Source: Desulfobacteraceae bacterium
GTDB lineage: Bacteria; Desulfobacterota; DSM-4660; Desulfatiglandales; B25-G16
Direction: 5' to 3'
Length of the DNA stretch: 8,112 nucleotides
Assembly: GCA_030669265.1 (NCBI GenBank)
Contig: DAOVDY010000022.1
Coordinates: forward strand, 1-8,112
The notes beneath the pieces were generated by a model. The model did not search any database. It saw only the letters and a program-made list of their open reading frames with translations, and had not been told where the DNA came from. This document shows, piece by piece, positions 5,705 through 8,112 of the stretch. How positions within the stretch are numbered: the first letter of the stretch is position 1; each line of letters opens with the position of its first letter. The position numbers were made by a program, and so were the translations under genes.

Positions 5705-6307
5705 ATGAAGGAAAATTTTGTAGGTTTCATGAAAAAGGAACTGCAACCTGAAACAGTAGTGATCGCATGTGGGCTTCCTGCCTCATACAAAACGGAAACC
5801 ACAGAAGTTATAGCCAAAATTAAAGGCTATAAGATAATACGGACGGACCTGATAAGGCTTGAAGTGCTAAAAAATGAGGACATATTTGACGAAAAAGTCG
5901 CGTCCAATATGAAAAAAAGGGAACTTGTTTACGATGAAATGTTTTCTCTTGCAGATGAGCTTGCAGGCAAAGGTGAAGGAATCATTCTGGATGCAACCTT
6001 TATTACCCAGGAGCTGAGAAGAAGGGCTGCCGAGGTAGCTGCAAGACATAACAGGGTCTTTGTTATTCAACAGACCCAATGCCCCCAGCAGGTTTCCTTT
6101 AAAAGGATATCGCAGAGAACCAAGGAAAATTATGAGTCAAATGCCTTAACTATTCAGGCCTACCTAAATAATAAAAAAAATTTCCAGCCACTTGATCTGG
6201 ATGATTTGAAAAGCCTCTATCCTTCTCTACATATTTTACATCTTCTGGTTGATACGACTTCGGATTTGATTGATGAATGGAGAGTAATTGGCAAGGTAAC
6301 ACAGTAA
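5705..6307 (+). CDS. P-loop (AAA_33-like, COG0645-type) kinase with unusual Walker A, partner of the APH-like protein
   Basis: The 200-residue protein resembles the zeta-toxin/polynucleotide-kinase-like P-loop kinases. VVIACGLPASYKTET (18-32) is the P-loop, but the glycine of GxxxxGK[ST] is replaced by Tyr28 (codon TAC); Lys29 and Thr30 are kept. IIRTDLIRLEV (44-54) matches the substrate-side Asp motif, GIILDATF (92-99) with Asp96 is Walker B, and the stretch CPQQVSFKRISQR (126-138) supplies lid arginines. It is followed by VDTTSDLIDEW near the end. AAGG overlaps the previous stop and sits 5 nt before ATG 5705, so the two genes are translated together. Combined length (332 + 200) is about that of the fused two-domain proteins. 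Function is unknown: phosphorylation of a small molecule, nucleic acid or protein are all possible. The Tyr substitution may be a subclade trait or may reduce nucleotide binding. Confidence 0.85.
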   Translation: MKENFVGFMKKELQPETVVIACGLPASYKTETTEVIAKIKGYKIIRTDLIRLEVLKNEDIFDEKVASNMKKRELVYDEMFSLADELAGKGEGIILDATFITQELRRRAAEVAARHNRVFVIQQTQCPQQVSFKRISQRTKENYESNALTIQAYLNNKKNFQPLDLDDLKSLYPSLHILHLLVDTTSDLIDEWRVIGKVTQ

Positions 6308-6380
6308 GTGGGCTAAATTTAGAACTGGCTAATTAATGCCTAGCAGGCGGCTTCACTCAGATGCTGGTTGCACGCATATT

Positions 6381-6410
6381 TTGTCAAATATTAAAAATCA
6401 AGAATATAAT
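6381..6410 (+). promoter_or_regulatory. Strong candidate sigma-70 promoter immediately before nadK
   Basis: TTGTCA (6381-6386, 5 of 6 to consensus) and a perfect TATAAT (6405-6410) are spaced by 18 nt. Initiation 6-8 nt after the -10 falls at 6416-6418, so mRNA would begin within a few bases of the preferred nadK start at 6423. This is the best promoter match found in the window. It lies inside the longest possible nadK frame, which argues that the upstream ATG 6336 is not the start. Confidence 0.55.
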
Positions 6411-6422
6411 AACAAATTGTCA

Positions 6423-7316
6423 ATGCAAATGGAAAAGATACCTAAATCGGTCGGGATAATTTTCAAGCACGATTTTGAGCCTGCAAAAAGGGAGTGTCAA
6501 CGATTAAAGGATTGGTTTATGGAAAGAGGAATAAAGGTATACACAGAAGAGATGACATCGAGTCCAGCCTTAAACCAATACCTTGAGGAAGAAACAGTTA
6601 TACCAGATACAGCCGACTGGGTTGTTGTATTAGGTGGAGATGGAACATTATTGGGAGCCGCCAGAAAGATTGGACGATATGGTCTGCCTATTTTGGGTAT
6701 CAATCTTGGAGGATTAGGTTTTTTAACAGAGATTCCATTAAAAAGGCTTTATGAGGACATAGAAAAGCTTATAACTGGGGAGATAGCTGTTGAAGCAAGG
6801 CTCATGTTACAGGCTAGCATTTTAAGAAATAATGAGGAAAAATGTCGTTTTTCAGTCTTAAATGATGTGGTTATCAACAAAGGTGCATTAGCCAGAATTA
6901 TTAATCTTAGGGTATCTATTGATGGTCGTTTTTTAACGACCTTTAGAGCAGATGGGTTGATAATATCTACTCCTACCGGCTCAACAGGTTATAATCTTTC
7001 TGCTGGAGGTCCGATAATCTACCCGGATTTAGAGGCATTGATATTAGCTCCAATATGCCCATTTACATTGACACATAGGCCTATTATATTGCCTGATAAA
7101 TCAATAATTGAGATAGAAATAGGGGAAAATAGCGAGCAAGTTACCCTTACTTTTGATGGTCAAGTTGGCTTTGATCTTATAAATAAGGACAGGGTTGTTA
7201 TCTCTAAGTCAGAAAAAAAGCTGAAACTAATTAAATCCCCTGGTCAGGACTATTTTGACATTTTAAGAACAAAACTGAAATGGGGTGAATCCTCTTACAA
7301 TGAGACAAACCGGTAA
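6423..7316 (+). CDS. nadK: NAD kinase
   Basis: NadK phosphorylates NAD to NADP in the cytoplasm, using ATP or polyphosphate. Numbering from ATG 6423 (297 residues), the hallmarks are VVVLGGDGTLLGAARKI (67-83) with the GGDGT motif, NLGGLGFL (94-101), the nucleotide-binding LNDVVINKGALARI (146-159), ADGLIISTPTGSTGYNLSAG (176-195), and DGQ (245-247). The frame is open upstream to ATG 6336, but the extra 29 residues (MPSRRLHSDAGCTHILSNIK and on) do not look like NadK. Starting at 6423, or at ATG 6429 two codons later, gives the usual 290-300 residues, with VGIIFKHDFEPA as first strand. A strong promoter ends at 6410, and no Shine-Dalgarno sequence is seen, so the message may be nearly leaderless; TTG 6417 is a further in-frame option. 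The 3' end overlaps the DUF4911 gene by 17 nt. Confidence 0.92.
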   Translation: MQMEKIPKSVGIIFKHDFEPAKRECQRLKDWFMERGIKVYTEEMTSSPALNQYLEEETVIPDTADWVVVLGGDGTLLGAARKIGRYGLPILGINLGGLGFLTEIPLKRLYEDIEKLITGEIAVEARLMLQASILRNNEEKCRFSVLNDVVINKGALARIINLRVSIDGRFLTTFRADGLIISTPTGSTGYNLSAGGPIIYPDLEALILAPICPFTLTHRPIILPDKSIIEIEIGENSEQVTLTFDGQVGFDLINKDRVVISKSEKKLKLIKSPGQDYFDILRTKLKWGESSYNETNR

Positions 7317-7527
7317 GTATCTATTATCTATAGATAGAAAGGAAATATGTTATTTGCAATGGATAATAGAATCCTACAATGGTATGGCATCTATGAGAAC
7401 TATTAATCCAGCAAATGGTGAGATTGAAATCTCTATAGCACCTGGGTGTAAGGAAGATATTGTTTCACTTATAGAATCTTTAAAAGAAGAAGGAAGTATC
7501 CATGTTAGTAAAGAAAAATTTTATTGA
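7300..7527 (+). CDS. DUF4911 family protein
   Basis: The 75-residue product begins MRQTGKYLLSIDRKEICYLQ and contains INPANGEIEISIAPGCKEDI (35-54), the pattern I associate with DUF4911: a small alpha/beta protein with an IDR-EI-fL-wi-E-y-G-a N-terminal half and an IAPGC segment. Its function is unknown. Cys50 in APGC is the most notable single residue; Cys17 is a second cysteine. The frame is open to GTG 7285, but ATG 7300 aligns better with the family start. GGGGTG (7282-7287) upstream is a loosely placed ribosome site, and reinitiation from the nadK stop (17-nt overlap) is likely. The place between nadK and miaB is one I associate with Desulfobacterota genomes and suggests co-expression with tRNA modification, although no mechanism is known. 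Confidence 0.8.
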   Translation: MRQTGKYLLSIDRKEICYLQWIIESYNGMASMRTINPANGEIEISIAPGCKEDIVSLIESLKEEGSIHVSKEKFY

Positions 7528-7546
7528 CATGGTAAACTTTGCTCTG

Positions 7547-7569
7547 GGGTAGGCACGGAGGTGCCACTT
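7547..7569 (+). promoter_or_regulatory. Hairpin enclosing the miaB ribosome site and start codon
   Basis: GGCAC (7552-7556), loop GGAG, GTGCC (7561-7565) make a 5-bp GC-rich hairpin. The stem can extend past a bulged A7551 by T7550-A7566, G7549-C7567 and two G-T pairs that reach the TTG start at 7568-7570. The near-perfect Shine-Dalgarno GGAGGTG (7557-7563) spans the loop and the 3' arm. It may present the GGAG in the loop or restrain initiation. Its function is inferred from position only. Confidence 0.4.
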
Positions 7570-8112
7570 GGACCAATTATTTTATATAAAAACCTTTGGG
7601 TGTCAGATGAATGTGCATGATTCTGACACTATCAGCCAGATCCTTCTAAATAAAGGTTATAAACAAACAGATAGCATCAAAGACGCTCATATTGTCTTGA
7701 TTAATACCTGTACGGTCAGAAATAAAGCTGAACAAAAGGCATTAACCCTTATTGGTCGCGTAGCTTCTTTAAAGAGAAAAAGGCCAGATATGATTTCTGG
7801 CATCATTGGATGTGTAGCCCAAGAAAAAGGAACAAATCTCCTAAAACACTTTCCCTCTGTTGATTTGGTCTTGGGACCACGAAATATTTACCGCATAGAT
7901 GATTTTCTTGCTAAAATCAAAGAAGGAAGAGGGAGGATTTCCTCCCTTGATTTAACCTGGGAACCAGCCTCATTTCCCAATTTTAACGGCTACCTAAAAG
8001 GAAGGGTTACAAGTTTTGTAAAAATAATGGAGGGATGTGATAATTTTTGTTCTTATTGCATTGTCCCTTTTGTAAGGGGCAGGGAGACAAGCCTTCCAGC
8101 AAAAGAAATAAT
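7568..8112 (+). CDS. miaB: tRNA-2-methylthio-N6-dimethylallyladenosine synthase MiaB (5' part, cut by window end)
   Basis: MiaB is a radical-SAM methylthiotransferase that adds the 2-methylthio group to (dimethylallyl)adenosine 37 of tRNAs reading UNN codons, using two iron-sulfur clusters. The visible 181 residues include the N-terminal MTTase domain with cluster ligands Cys12 (FGCQMN), Cys48 (INTCTVRNKAEQKA) and Cys82 (IGCVAQ), and the start of the radical-SAM domain with Cys157, Cys161 and Cys164 in MEGCDNFCSYCIVPFVRGRE. VRNKAEQKA and YCIVPFVRGRE favour MiaB over RimO or MtaB. An in-frame TAG at 7550-7552 and absence of any ATG or GTG before the FGCQMN motif make TTG 7568 the only reasonable start; it has GGAGGTG (7557-7563) 4 nt upstream. 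The remainder, including the TRAM domain, lies beyond 8112. The gene follows DUF4911 by 40 nt. Confidence 0.93.
   Translation, partial: MDQLFYIKTFGCQMNVHDSDTISQILLNKGYKQTDSIKDAHIVLINTCTVRNKAEQKALTLIGRVASLKRKRPDMISGIIGCVAQEKGTNLLKHFPSVDLVLGPRNIYRIDDFLAKIKEGRGRISSLDLTWEPASFPNFNGYLKGRVTSFVKIMEGCDNFCSYCIVPFVRGRETSLPAKEI

Noticed and set aside
6336..6422. 29-residue N-terminal extension of NadK from ATG 6336
   Set aside because: It has no similarity to the NadK N-terminus, no ribosome site, and contains a near-consensus promoter that would start transcription after this ATG.

Overview
The window is a low-GC (estimated mid-30s percent), tightly packed stretch of bacterial chromosome. The run nadK - DUF4911 - miaB, the sequence style of NadK, and the mixture of housekeeping genes with poorly characterised conserved genes suggest a Gram-negative anaerobe near Desulfobacterota (former Deltaproteobacteria) or a neighbouring phylum. 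This is inference from gene order and protein style, not a database result. I see no tRNA, rRNA, insertion sequence, CRISPR array or phage gene.

Layout. (1) 19-518, plus strand: a small membrane protein with three hydrophobic segments and a 48-residue charged helical protein, neither recognised. (2) 525-4460, minus strand: a class I purine nucleoside phosphorylase and an MTA/SAH-type deaminase overlapping by 4 nt, then, after a 90-nt gap, a secreted transglutaminase-like protein. The transglutaminase frame is broken in a run of eight A (minus strand). The displaced C-terminal part continues in another frame to 525, so the intact product would be about 569 residues. (3) 4461-4698: a divergent intergenic region with candidate promoters in both directions and an AT-rich inverted repeat. 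(4) 4699-8112, plus strand: an APH-like kinase (COG2187-type) and a P-loop kinase (COG0645-type), which are one fused protein in many bacteria; then nadK, a DUF4911 protein, and the first 181 codons of miaB, cut by the window end.

How the genes could work together. The phosphorylase and deaminase fit a salvage route in which adenosine-type nucleosides left over from S-adenosylmethionine use (methylthioadenosine, S-adenosylhomocysteine, perhaps 5'-deoxyadenosine) are deaminated to inosine analogues and then phosphorolysed to hypoxanthine. MiaB on the other strand is a radical-SAM methylthiotransferase that makes such by-products, but a functional link is only a guess. NadK makes NADP.

Most of the window is ordinary housekeeping. 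The points that deserve a second look are the A8 frameshift in the transglutaminase, the tyrosine in the P-loop of the split kinase pair, the strong promoter that would make nadK mRNA almost leaderless, and the TTG start of miaB with its Shine-Dalgarno sequence inside a GC-rich hairpin. I found no clear sign of an undescribed multi-gene system.
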